8,602 nucleotides of DNA from an uncultured Ruminococcus sp. GTDB taxonomy: Bacteria > Bacillota > Clostridia > Oscillospirales > CAG-272. Under the pieces are notes generated by a model, which was not told the origin of the DNA, made no database searches, and saw nothing but the letters and a program-made list of their open reading frames with translations. A program made the translations under genes and the position numbers. The DNA lies in assembly GCA_902783755.1 (NCBI GenBank), contig CACZSC010000124.1, positions 1 through 8,602 of the forward strand, read 5' to 3'. Below are positions 1 through 6,370 of this stretch, piece after piece; position 1 is the stretch's first letter, and each line of letters starts with the position of its first letter.

Positions 1-69
1 GGATTTACTGATATAGTTCTTCATCCGGGCGAGAAATATGAGACAACGACTGTGTATGAGTTTTCGTGA
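1..69 (+). CDS. Aldose 1-epimerase (galactose mutarotase), 3' end only
   Basis: Reading from base 1 in frame 1 gives 22 codons and a TGA stop at 67-69. The tail PGEKYETTTVYEFS resembles the usual C-terminus of GalM-type aldose 1-epimerases, where a PGE-x-Y segment is followed by a final beta strand ending Y-x-F. Such enzymes interconvert the alpha and beta anomers of free hexoses in the cytoplasm. The rest of the gene lies outside the window, so catalytic residues cannot be checked. It sits 71 nt upstream of an anomeric sugar kinase on the same strand, a context that fits because the kinase needs a defined anomer. The call rests on a short tail and on context. Confidence 0.6.
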   Translation, partial: GFTDIVLHPGEKYETTTVYEFS

Positions 70-104
70 GGAAGTCATAGACCAAAACGGGGAAGTGAAA
101 AGGT

Positions 105-110
105 TATAAT
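105..110 (+). promoter_or_regulatory. Possible -10 box ahead of the sugar kinase
   Basis: A perfect TATAAT lies at 105-110, about 30 nt before the kinase start, which would give a leader of roughly 24 nt. No convincing -35 hexamer lies 16-18 nt upstream (the area reads CCAAAA) and there is no TG extension, so this may be chance. The kinase could instead be read through from galM. Confidence 0.3.
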
Positions 111-124
111 TTTTTCGATATAAC

Positions 125-129
125 GGAGG
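125..129 (+). promoter_or_regulatory. Ribosome binding site of the sugar kinase (fixes the GTG start)
   Basis: GGAGG lies 11 nt before the GTG at 141. An in-frame TGA at 135-137 rules out any earlier start, so GTG at 141 is the first possible start and is the only one served by this site. The spacing is slightly long. Confidence 0.7.
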
Positions 130-140
130 CATTTTGAACA

Positions 141-1313
141 GTGCGCTGTGAGGATGTATACTATAAGACATACAACAAAGCTCCGGAGGGAGTTTTGTTT
201 TGCCCATACAGGGTCAGCCCGCTGGGGGCGCATATCGACCACCAGCTTGGCATCGTTAACGGGTTCGCAATTGACAAAGGTATACACATCGCATATGGAA
301 CGAAGCATAACGGTGTTGTAGAACTTCAAAGTCTGAATTTCCCGAAGAGGGCTCAGTTCCACGTTCTTTCAATACCGGATAATAAAGCCGGTGACTGGGC
401 GGATTATCTGCGCGGGGCTGCGAAAAAACTCGGAGAAAAATATCCGTTAAGGCATGGGATTTCAGCAGTGATCGAAGGATCACTCCCGATTGGCGGATTG
501 TCATCATCAGCGGCTGTTACTATCGCCTTCCTGTGTGCGCTTGCCAGAGTGAACAGCGTGGTGCTCGATGAGTGGGAAATAATACTTATGGCAAAAGCAG
601 CCGAGAATGAATATGTCGGCGTCAATTGCGGTAAACTTGACCAGTGCTGTGAGGTCTTAAGCAAAAAAGATCATCTGCTCTATCTTGATTGTCAGGATGA
701 TCTGTATGATCTGATTCCGAAACCTGACAATATGAGACCTTTTAAAATTGCAGTCTTCTTCAGCGGACTGGACAGGACTCTTGTCAACAGTGCGTACAAC
801 CTGAGGCAGGATGAGTGCAAAGCGGCAGCATACAGCCTTATGGCATTCTCCGGAATGGAGTACGGAAAATTCAAGGAATCAAGGCTCAGATATGTTCCGA
901 AGCCGGTATTCGAGGAGTATAAAGAAAAAATCCCCCTTCCTTTCAGAAAACGGGCAAATCATTATTTCAGTGAGATGGAAAGGGTGAAAAAAGGTTTAGA
1001 GTGCTGGAACAATGCTGATCTTGAAAACTATGGCAAACTGATTTTTGAAAGCGGAAGATCCAGTATCGAAAATTACGAGTGCGGGTGCGATGAGCTGATC
1101 TCATTGTACAATATAATGTGTGAGACAGACGGGATATTCGGAGGAAGATTCAGCGGAGCAGGATTCAAAGGCTGCTGTATGGCGCTGATCGATCCGGAAA
1201 AATCCGAGGAGATCCAAAAGAGAATCGAGAGCGAATACTTGAAACTTTATCCTTCGCTTGAGGGAAAGTATTCATCTTGTGTATGTGACTTGTCAAATGG
1301 GGTGATGTCTTGA
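141..1313 (+). CDS. GHMP-family sugar kinase, galacturonokinase-like
   Basis: This 390-aa protein should phosphorylate the anomeric hydroxyl of a sugar with ATP in the cytoplasm. The N-terminal sugar-binding loop is at residues 22-37 (PYRVSPLGAHIDHQLG), the ATP-binding GHMP motif at 115-125 (LPIGGLSSSAA), the catalytic aspartate probably D167 (GKLDQ) paired with R24, and the third GHMP motif at 335-346 (GRFSGAGFKGCC). Ordinary galactokinases carry GRVNLIGEHTDY in the first loop; here Glu is replaced by Ala30 and Tyr by His34. The loop, the YNLR segment (219-222), KRANHYFSE (270-278) and SSIENYECG (307-315) match what I remember of plant galacturonokinase, including Arabidopsis At3g10700. Length is normal for the family. 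The start is GTG; the TGA stop overlaps the next gene's TTG. It would act between the upstream mutarotase and the downstream nucleotidyltransferase. Kinase family is near certain; D-galacturonate as substrate is inferred, and galactose or another uronic acid remains possible. Confidence 0.85.
   Translation: MRCEDVYYKTYNKAPEGVLFCPYRVSPLGAHIDHQLGIVNGFAIDKGIHIAYGTKHNGVVELQSLNFPKRAQFHVLSIPDNKAGDWADYLRGAAKKLGEKYPLRHGISAVIEGSLPIGGLSSSAAVTIAFLCALARVNSVVLDEWEIILMAKAAENEYVGVNCGKLDQCCEVLSKKDHLLYLDCQDDLYDLIPKPDNMRPFKIAVFFSGLDRTLVNSAYNLRQDECKAAAYSLMAFSGMEYGKFKESRLRYVPKPVFEEYKEKIPLPFRKRANHYFSEMERVKKGLECWNNADLENYGKLIFESGRSSIENYECGCDELISLYNIMCETDGIFGGRFSGAGFKGCCMALIDPEKSEEIQKRIESEYLKLYPSLEGKYSSCVCDLSNGVMS
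1301..1306 (+). promoter_or_regulatory. Ribosome binding site of the nucleotidyltransferase, inside the kinase gene
   Basis: GGTGAT matches the 3' half of the full Shine-Dalgarno consensus AGGAGGTGAT and ends 3 nt before the TTG start at 1310. It lies within the last codons of the kinase, so the two genes are probably translationally coupled. Confidence 0.5.
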
Positions 1314-2035
1314 AGTGTCTTATTTTAGCGGCCGGGTATGCAACCCGTTTATATCCACTTACAGCGAATTTTCCAAAGCCTCTTCTTCCTGTAGGAGGAA
1401 AGCCGATAATCGAATGGCTTATTGACGATTTGAGGCCTGTTACCGAAGAGTTTATCGTCGTTACAAACCACAAATTCGCATCATTATTCAATGAATGGGC
1501 AGAAAATAAAGATATAAAAGTTATCGATGACGGTACAATGACAAATGAAACCAGGCTCGGAGCTGTCCGCGACATTGAGCTCGGCCTCAGAGGTGTAGAT
1601 GAGGACGTTTTGGTTGTTGCGGGAGATAATCTTCTTGATTTTTCCCTTATACCGTTCATCGAATTTGCCAGATCAAAAAATGCGTCGTGCGTGATGTGTC
1701 ATACAGAAAATGATCCGGTGAAACAAAGAAAAACCGCAATTATCACCATCGACCATGAAGGCCTGGTGATCACGTACGAAGAAAAGCCTACTGAGCCAAA
1801 GGGAAACCTTGCCGTACCTCCTTTCTATTACTTCAACCATAATGATTTCAGTGCCATCTCAAATGCAGTCAATGACGGGTGCAACACTGATGCTCCCGGT
1901 AGTCTGGCAGCGTGGCTTTCATCAAAAAAGCCTGTATATGCGTGGAAGATGAAAGGAAGCAGGTATGACATAGGGGATATGTCGTCCTATCTGGCTGTCA
2001 AAGATACTTACTGCGGTCTGATCCATAAGCGATGA
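1310..2035 (+). CDS. Sugar-1-phosphate nucleotidyltransferase (NDP-sugar pyrophosphorylase)
   Basis: A 241-aa GT-A-fold nucleotidyltransferase of the RmlA/HddC/COG1208 type, which joins a sugar 1-phosphate to an NTP, releasing pyrophosphate. The N-terminus carries the nucleotide-binding signature AAGYATR (7-13) with K23-P24. Metal binding fits D106 in AGDN (104-107) and D220 in YDIGD (219-223); EKP at 158-160 is the usual sugar-phosphate loop. There is no hexapeptide acyltransferase or other C-terminal domain, so this is the minimal catalytic form. The start is TTG at 1310, overlapping the kinase stop in the 4-base TTGA; residues from position 2 align naturally with the family start, so no other start is needed. 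Coupling to an anomeric kinase implies its substrate is that kinase's product, for example galacturonate 1-phosphate or galactose 1-phosphate. The NTP (UTP, dTTP or GTP) cannot be read from sequence by eye. Confidence 0.88.
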   Translation: MKCLILAAGYATRLYPLTANFPKPLLPVGGKPIIEWLIDDLRPVTEEFIVVTNHKFASLFNEWAENKDIKVIDDGTMTNETRLGAVRDIELGLRGVDEDVLVVAGDNLLDFSLIPFIEFARSKNASCVMCHTENDPVKQRKTAIITIDHEGLVITYEEKPTEPKGNLAVPPFYYFNHNDFSAISNAVNDGCNTDAPGSLAAWLSSKKPVYAWKMKGSRYDIGDMSSYLAVKDTYCGLIHKR

Positions 2036-2068
2036 TCTATAAAATATGTTAATAACAACCGATAATAC

Positions 2069-2098
2069 GGAAAAACCGGCCAAAAAGCCGGTTTTTCC
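2069..2098. terminator. Bidirectional intrinsic terminator between convergent operons
   Basis: A perfect 12-bp stem (GGAAAAACCGGC / GCCGGTTTTTCC) closes a 6-base CAAAAA loop. Each strand reads a GC core followed by five T residues, so it can terminate from both sides. It lies 33 nt after the nucleotidyltransferase stop on + and 4 nt after the YcxB-like gene stop on -. Confidence 0.88.
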
Positions 2099-2102
2099 AA
2101 TT

Positions 2103-2660
2103 CTATTTGTCTGCATTCCTGTTCTTCAGTCTTATTACTTTTTTCGCATCCAGAGGCTCAACTGACTTCTCTAAGAAAAACCTGTATTCGCTCTCATTTC
2201 TGAATCCGTCCTTGGGGACCAGCAGAACCATCGGGTATTTATTGTCTCCCATGTAGATGAGCCAAATGGACTGGAGTTCGACCGCTTTAATGAACGAGGT
2301 GTAATTATATGACATGCTACCGTTTTCGGCAACTACTTTGACTGATGTATCATAGAATTCCAGATGCAGCCTGTTTCCGTTGGTGCTCCTGTATGCCTGG
2401 ATCCTCTGCTTTATATTCTTTGTCCTGGTATACATCATGACGAGTACATCGATCACAATGATGACGGCGCAGTATATGGCAAGCGCTGTCTGGTTAAAGA
2501 CAAGGGACAACACCAGCAGAACTGACGCGACAGCGATGAGGACGATGAACAGGATTGTCGAAGCCCTTACCATATATGAAAAGGCAGGCTTCATGATTTC
2601 ATCGCTGAATTCTGTATCGCAGACAGCCTGCGGATCCATAATTGCTTCGTTTTCTTCCAT
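2103..2660 (-). CDS. YcxB-like two-helix membrane protein
   Basis: A 185-aa protein of unknown function. Two adjacent hydrophobic helices at about residues 34-54 and 57-77 are separated by a very short turn, so both ends should face the same side, probably the cytoplasm. The following soluble part (about 98-165) alternates short strands, with an EFYDTSVKVV strand, an SYNYTSFIKAVE segment and a VPKDGF motif near 148-153. That pattern resembles the YcxB-like C-terminal domain common in Bacillota. The basic tail (173-185) is rich in Lys and Arg. The ATG at 2658-2660 is preceded by CGGAG (2671-2675) at 10 nt; the ATG at codon 8 lacks such a site. It follows pyruvate kinase by 21 nt and ends at the shared terminator, so it is probably the last gene of the permease-pyk unit. 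No catalytic motif is visible. Confidence 0.7.
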   Translation of the reverse strand: MEENEAIMDPQAVCDTEFSDEIMKPAFSYMVRASTILFIVLIAVASVLLVLSLVFNQTALAIYCAVIIVIDVLVMMYTRTKNIKQRIQAYRSTNGNRLHLEFYDTSVKVVAENGSMSYNYTSFIKAVELQSIWLIYMGDNKYPMVLLVPKDGFRNESEYRFFLEKSVEPLDAKKVIRLKNRNADK

Positions 2661-2681
2661 TATCGCAAATCTCCGAAACAG

Positions 2682-4097
2682 TTATTTGATGTCTTCAACC
2701 TTGATAGTGTTGGTGTTGCCGGAACCGCCTGTGATCAGTCCTCCGGTGATGACTATGTTGTCACCGGGCTGGAGATGGAGCAGCTGCTTTGCGGTCTTGG
2801 TAGCTTCATAGAATACCACATCAAGACTGGTGTATCTTTCGCTGAGGATCGGCGTGACGCCCCAGCTCAGGTTGAGCTGCCTCCACGCGCGGACGCTGGT
2901 TGTTATGCCGAGGATGTCTGCGGGGCAGCGGAAGCGGCTAACCATTCTTGCGGTCAGGCCGGACACCGAGTTGACGACGATACATTTTGCCTGAACGTCT
3001 ATCGCCATGGCGCAGGTGGCATGGGAGATCGCGTCAAGGTTGTTCTTGATCTTGTATTCCGTAGTGTTGAACCAGCGCTTGTAGTCGATGTGGGATTCCG
3101 TGTACTCCGCAATCTCTGCCATTGTCTTGACTGCCTGTACGGGGAATTTTCCGGCTGCGGTCTCTCCGGAAAGCATGATCGCTGACGATCCGTCGTAAAC
3201 GGCATTTGCCACGTCGGAGATTTCGGCTCTTGTCGGCCGCGGCTTCTGGATCATGGACTCCAGCATCTCAGTCGCAGTAACGACACGGTTCCCGAGAAGT
3301 CTGCACTTCTGTATGAGCAGTTTCTGGACAGCGGGGACTTCGACATAGGGTATCTCGACTCCGAGGTCGCCTCTCGCGACCATAATGCCGTCTGCCACGG
3401 AGCAGATCTCGTCGACGTTTTCGACACCGGATCTGTTTTCTATCTTTGCTATGATGCTTATGTCCTCTCCGCCGTTCGCATCCAGCAGGTTCCTGATAGC
3501 CAGAACGTCGTTTTTCGTGGAAACGAACGAGGCCGCGACGAAATCTATGCCGTTCTGGATACCGAACAGGATATCGTCCTTGTCCTGCTCGCTGAGGTAT
3601 TCATGGCTGAGGGTCTTGTTTGGGAAGTTCATGCTCTTCCTGTCTGACAGCTCGCCGCCGTTGATGACTTTGCATATGGCGTCGGTGTCGGTGGTTTCCA
3701 TGACTTCGAACACCACAAGTCCGTTGTTGACGAGGACTCTGTCGCCGACCTTCAGGTCTGCCATCAGGTGCTGGTAGTTGACCGCGACTATCTTTTCGTC
3801 ACCGACGATGTCTCTTGTGGTGAAAGTAAAGGTATCTCCGTCGTTGACGACGACCTTTCCTTTCTTGAATGTCTTGATCCTGTACTCAGGGCCCTTGGTG
3901 TCCAGCATTATCGCCAGAGGAACGTTGAGTTTTTCACGGACCGTCTTGAGCAGGTTGATCATTTCGAGATGACCTTCGTGAGTGCCGTGGGAGAAATTGA
4001 GCCTTGCGACATCCATGCCGGCCTGACACATTTTGGTCAGGGTCTCCTCATCAGAGCAGGATGGGCCGATGGTGCAGATGATTTTTGTCTTTCTCAT
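2682..4097 (-). CDS. pyk: Pyruvate kinase
   Basis: A 471-aa cytoplasmic glycolytic enzyme that transfers phosphate from phosphoenolpyruvate to ADP, giving pyruvate and ATP. The TIM-barrel motifs are all present: RLNFSHG (32-38), LDTKGPE (65-71), the catalytic K218 in IAKIEN (216-221) with metal ligands E220 and D244 (ARGDLG, 241-246), then EMLESM and the PRPTRAEISDVANAV stretch (286-300). Glu71 in TKGPE is the residue associated with K+-dependent enzymes. Small departures are GPEYRI for the common GPEIRT, and TEM where TQM is usual. The protein stops after the C-terminal allosteric domain and lacks the extra PEP-utiliser-like domain seen in Bacillus enzymes. The ATG at 4095-4097 has AAGGA (4105-4109) 7 nt upstream. 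It lies 15 nt after the permease stop, so it is likely co-transcribed with it. Confidence 0.97.
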   Translation of the reverse strand: MRKTKIICTIGPSCSDEETLTKMCQAGMDVARLNFSHGTHEGHLEMINLLKTVREKLNVPLAIMLDTKGPEYRIKTFKKGKVVVNDGDTFTFTTRDIVGDEKIVAVNYQHLMADLKVGDRVLVNNGLVVFEVMETTDTDAICKVINGGELSDRKSMNFPNKTLSHEYLSEQDKDDILFGIQNGIDFVAASFVSTKNDVLAIRNLLDANGGEDISIIAKIENRSGVENVDEICSVADGIMVARGDLGVEIPYVEVPAVQKLLIQKCRLLGNRVVTATEMLESMIQKPRPTRAEISDVANAVYDGSSAIMLSGETAAGKFPVQAVKTMAEIAEYTESHIDYKRWFNTTEYKIKNNLDAISHATCAMAIDVQAKCIVVNSVSGLTARMVSRFRCPADILGITTSVRAWRQLNLSWGVTPILSERYTSLDVVFYEATKTAKQLLHLQPGDNIVITGGLITGGSGNTNTIKVEDIK

Positions 4098-4112
4098 TTT
4101 TAAGTCCTTTCC

Positions 4113-5393
4113 TCAAACACCGTAGAATATCCAGATGAAAATATATGCGGGGATCACGGCAGCCAGTGTGAACGGGATGCCGATCTTTAAAAAGTCGGAG
4201 TTTCTGACCTCATAGCCTTCCTTGCGCAGTATACCGATGCCTGCGATATTGGCAGAAGCGCCTATGGGCGTGAGGTTGCCGCCCAGAGTGGCTCCGGTCA
4301 GGAGCCCGAAATACAGAAGAGTCGGATCAATGTCCATGGCCGCTCCCAGGGAGGTCATGACGGGGAGCATCGTTGCCACATACGGGATATTGTCTATGAA
4401 CGCCGAGAACAGGACGCTCATCCACACGACTATCGTATAGATCAGGAACACGTTTCCGCCGCCGATCTTTTTGAATATCTCGGCTATGGCTTTCACGACG
4501 CCCTGGGCCTCAATGCCTCCCACCACGATGAACAGGCCGAAGAGGAGGATGATGGTCTGGTAGTCTATTTCCCGGAAGGTGTCAATGCATGCTTTCCAGC
4601 TTTTCTCCTTGATACAGTCACGGATCACCGCAATGATCATTATGACCACACAGATCAGACCGTTGGTGATCGCCGGCTTCTCCGGGAAAACGGATGCGAC
4701 TATAAGGAGGACCACAGTCAGGACAAGCATCGCGGAAGGGAAGTAATCTTCTACTTTGGTTCTTTCAGATGCCGTTATGCGGTCGTTGTCTTTTCTGAAG
4801 ATGACCAGTATGATAAGCGCTGAGACCAGCGCTCCCAGTTCCACCGAGAAGAAGATCCCGGGCCTCCCCTTGAATACGAAGAAGTCAAGGAAATCCATGG
4901 AGGCTGCGTTGCCCAGCATGATGGAGGTGGTGTCTCCGACCAGAGTCGCCGCGCCCTGAAGGTTTGACGAGACGGCAATGGCGATTATCATCTTGACCGG
5001 GTTTATGTTGAATTTCTTTGCTATCGCCAGCGCTATTGGAGCGATCATAAGCACGGTCGCCACGTTGTCTATGAAAGCCGAGACTATGCCGGCAAACAGC
5101 GCCAGCACTACCGTTGCCCATTTGACTGTCGAGGTTTTTTCTATAAGGATGTCAGCGAGAAGCGCTGGCATTTTTGATTTTATCGTAAGCGCTACGGTGC
5201 CCATAGTCCCCGCGATCATAAGAAGGACGTTCCAGTTATCCGCGTTTCCGAACGCGGCAACCGGCGATATCATGCCTGTTATCAGAAATATCGCTGCCGA
5301 TACGATGGCGATTATGGGACGGTATTTCTGGAAGATCAGCATCAGGATATATGTCACGGCGAACAGGATAAGCGCAATATGCATCGTGGTCAT
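4113..5393 (-). CDS. ArsB/SLC13-type (ion transporter superfamily) anion permease
   Basis: A 426-aa polytopic inner-membrane protein with about 11 hydrophobic segments. It shows the two-fold internal repeat of the ion transporter superfamily: SAFIDN occurs at both 105-110 and 330-335, each followed by a hydrophobic helix, and each half then carries a Gly/Asn-rich re-entrant segment (SSNLQGAATLVGD at 142-154; GATLGGNLTPIGASAN at 367-382). These fit the ArsB/NhaD/CitMHS group rather than the Na+/dicarboxylate SNT-motif transporters. The cargo (citrate or other carboxylate, arsenite, or Na+/H+ exchange) cannot be settled from motifs. The ATG at 5391-5393 has AGGTGA at 5397-5402; a second ATG at codon 4 would be too far from it. 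It is the first gene of a unit with pyruvate kinase, hinting at a carboxylate or central-carbon role, but no arsenic gene is nearby. Confidence 0.85.
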   Translation of the reverse strand: MTTMHIALILFAVTYILMLIFQKYRPIIAIVSAAIFLITGMISPVAAFGNADNWNVLLMIAGTMGTVALTIKSKMPALLADILIEKTSTVKWATVVLALFAGIVSAFIDNVATVLMIAPIALAIAKKFNINPVKMIIAIAVSSNLQGAATLVGDTTSIMLGNAASMDFLDFFVFKGRPGIFFSVELGALVSALIILVIFRKDNDRITASERTKVEDYFPSAMLVLTVVLLIVASVFPEKPAITNGLICVVIMIIAVIRDCIKEKSWKACIDTFREIDYQTIILLFGLFIVVGGIEAQGVVKAIAEIFKKIGGGNVFLIYTIVVWMSVLFSAFIDNIPYVATMLPVMTSLGAAMDIDPTLLYFGLLTGATLGGNLTPIGASANIAGIGILRKEGYEVRNSDFLKIGIPFTLAAVIPAYIFIWIFYGV

Positions 5394-5425
5394 GTGTCAC
5401 CTGGCCCAAATTTCTCTACATTTTA

Positions 5426-5454
5426 ATTATATCACAATGGCACCGGCTCTGCAA
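5426..5454 (-). promoter_or_regulatory. Promoter of the permease-pyk unit
   Basis: On the - strand a perfect extended -10, TGATATAAT, has its hexamer at 5426-5431. A partial -35 (TTGCAG, 5449-5454) lies 17 nt upstream. Transcription would begin near 5419, giving a leader of about 25 nt before the ATG. The -35 is weak, but the TG extension normally compensates. Confidence 0.7.
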
Positions 5455-5517
5455 CGAAATACGCACCAAATCTGTCTTATTTTTTGACCGATCCATTTCC
5501 GGTGAAGGCATGAAAAA

Positions 5518-5540
5518 GGCTGCGGACAGATGCCGCAGCC
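5518..5540 (-). terminator. Intrinsic terminator of the proBAC operon
   Basis: An 8-bp GC-rich stem (GGCTGCGG / CCGCAGCC) with a 7-base loop is followed on the - strand by TTTTT (5513-5517). It begins 15 nt after the proC stop and lies upstream of the permease promoter, separating the two units. Confidence 0.85.
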
Positions 5541-5555
5541 ACTATGAAATAACGT

Positions 5556-6359
5556 CTATTTTCCGAGTTCCCTGGTCTTCTCGAATCCTGCCGTCACCGC
5601 CTTCTCGACGGAGTGACAGAATCCTTCCTTTTCAAGAGCCAGGACTCCCTGTATGGTGCTTCCGCCGGGGCTGCACACCTCGTCCTTCAGGGTCATGGGG
5701 TGCTTGTCCGAAGACTGCATCATTTTCGCGGCGCCCAGCAGGGTCTGGGATGCCAGCTCCTGAGCCAGGCTCCGTGTAAGTCCGAGACTTACTCCGGCGT
5801 CCGCCATGGCATTTGCGAACATGTACACGTAGGCGGGACCGCATCCAGAGATTGATGTGACGGCGTCTATCTTCGACTCGTCCACATGCTCGATCAGTCC
5901 GCAGGCTCCCATCATCCCGACAAACTCTGGGGCGTACACTTCTGCCCCGCTGTTGTAGCTGTACACGACCATGCCTTCACCTACGGCGACAGGGGTGTTG
6001 GGCATTATCCGTATGACGGGGAAATCTGTTTTCAGATATTCCGAGATCTTTTCGATGCTCCATCCTGCCGCCATGCTGACCACGCAGCAGTCACCGGAGC
6101 GGCTGTCCAGCAGCGGTCCTGTGTCCCGGAGCAGACCGGGCATTATCTGGGGCTTTACGGCGAGAAAAACGAATCTGCATTCCCGGCAGATTCCGTCCGC
6201 GTCCATGACGCCGGCCCCGTAGGTCTCCGCAAAGGCGCGGGCTTTTTCTGTATCCTTGTCATATACAAATACCGAATAGCGGTCTCCTATACAGATGCGC
6301 CGGGCGATCGATCCCCCCATGTTGCCGCATCCGAGAAAACCGACTTTGATTTTATCCAT
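5556..6359 (-). CDS. proC: Pyrroline-5-carboxylate reductase
   Basis: A 267-aa cytoplasmic enzyme performing the last step of proline synthesis, NAD(P)H-dependent reduction of 1-pyrroline-5-carboxylate to proline. The Rossmann motif GFLGCGNMGGSI is at 7-18, followed by AVKPQ (67-71), the RIMPNTP segment (117-123), SGCGPAY (171-177) and the family signature DEVCSPGGSTIQG (226-238). Length is typical. An in-frame TTG two codons earlier (6365) is rejected as start: the GAGGT site at 6366-6370 directly abuts it, whereas it is 6 nt from the ATG at 6359. The gene follows proA by 9 nt and is the last gene before the terminator at 5518-5540. Confidence 0.97.
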   Translation of the reverse strand: MDKIKVGFLGCGNMGGSIARRICIGDRYSVFVYDKDTEKARAFAETYGAGVMDADGICRECRFVFLAVKPQIMPGLLRDTGPLLDSRSGDCCVVSMAAGWSIEKISEYLKTDFPVIRIMPNTPVAVGEGMVVYSYNSGAEVYAPEFVGMMGACGLIEHVDESKIDAVTSISGCGPAYVYMFANAMADAGVSLGLTRSLAQELASQTLLGAAKMMQSSDKHPMTLKDEVCSPGGSTIQGVLALEKEGFCHSVEKAVTAGFEKTRELGK

Positions 6360-6365
6360 AATCAA

Positions 6366-6370
6366 ACCTC
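6366..6370 (-). promoter_or_regulatory. Ribosome binding site of proC, overlapping the proA stop
   Basis: On the - strand TGAGGT contains the proA stop (TGA, 6369-6371) and the GAGGT Shine-Dalgarno, 6 nt before the proC ATG. It selects ATG at 6359 over the upstream TTG, and ribosomes finishing proA would sit on the proC initiation site. Confidence 0.75.

Noticed and set aside
134..151. Five-codon upstream ORF (TTG start, TGA stop) overlapping the kinase start, 4 nt after GGAGG
   Set aside because: Too short to tell from chance, and a weak TTG start; the kinase GTG explains the ribosome site well enough.
141..1313. Plain galactokinase (galK) assignment
   Set aside because: The sugar loop lacks GEHTDY and the C-terminal blocks resemble galacturonokinase; the symbol was left blank because the substrate is unproven.
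1165..1659. 164-codon open frame antisense to the kinase/nucleotidyltransferase junction
   Set aside because: Its translation is Ser/Pro/Thr-rich with no motif, and it overlaps two genes with clear family signatures.
2775..4103. Several + strand open frames of 111-136 codons within pyruvate kinase
   Set aside because: Antisense shadows of a well-conserved gene; no domains seen.
5394..5555. Small gene or riboswitch in the proC-permease gap
   Set aside because: The gap is accounted for by the permease promoter and the proC terminator; no supported ORF or further structure was seen.
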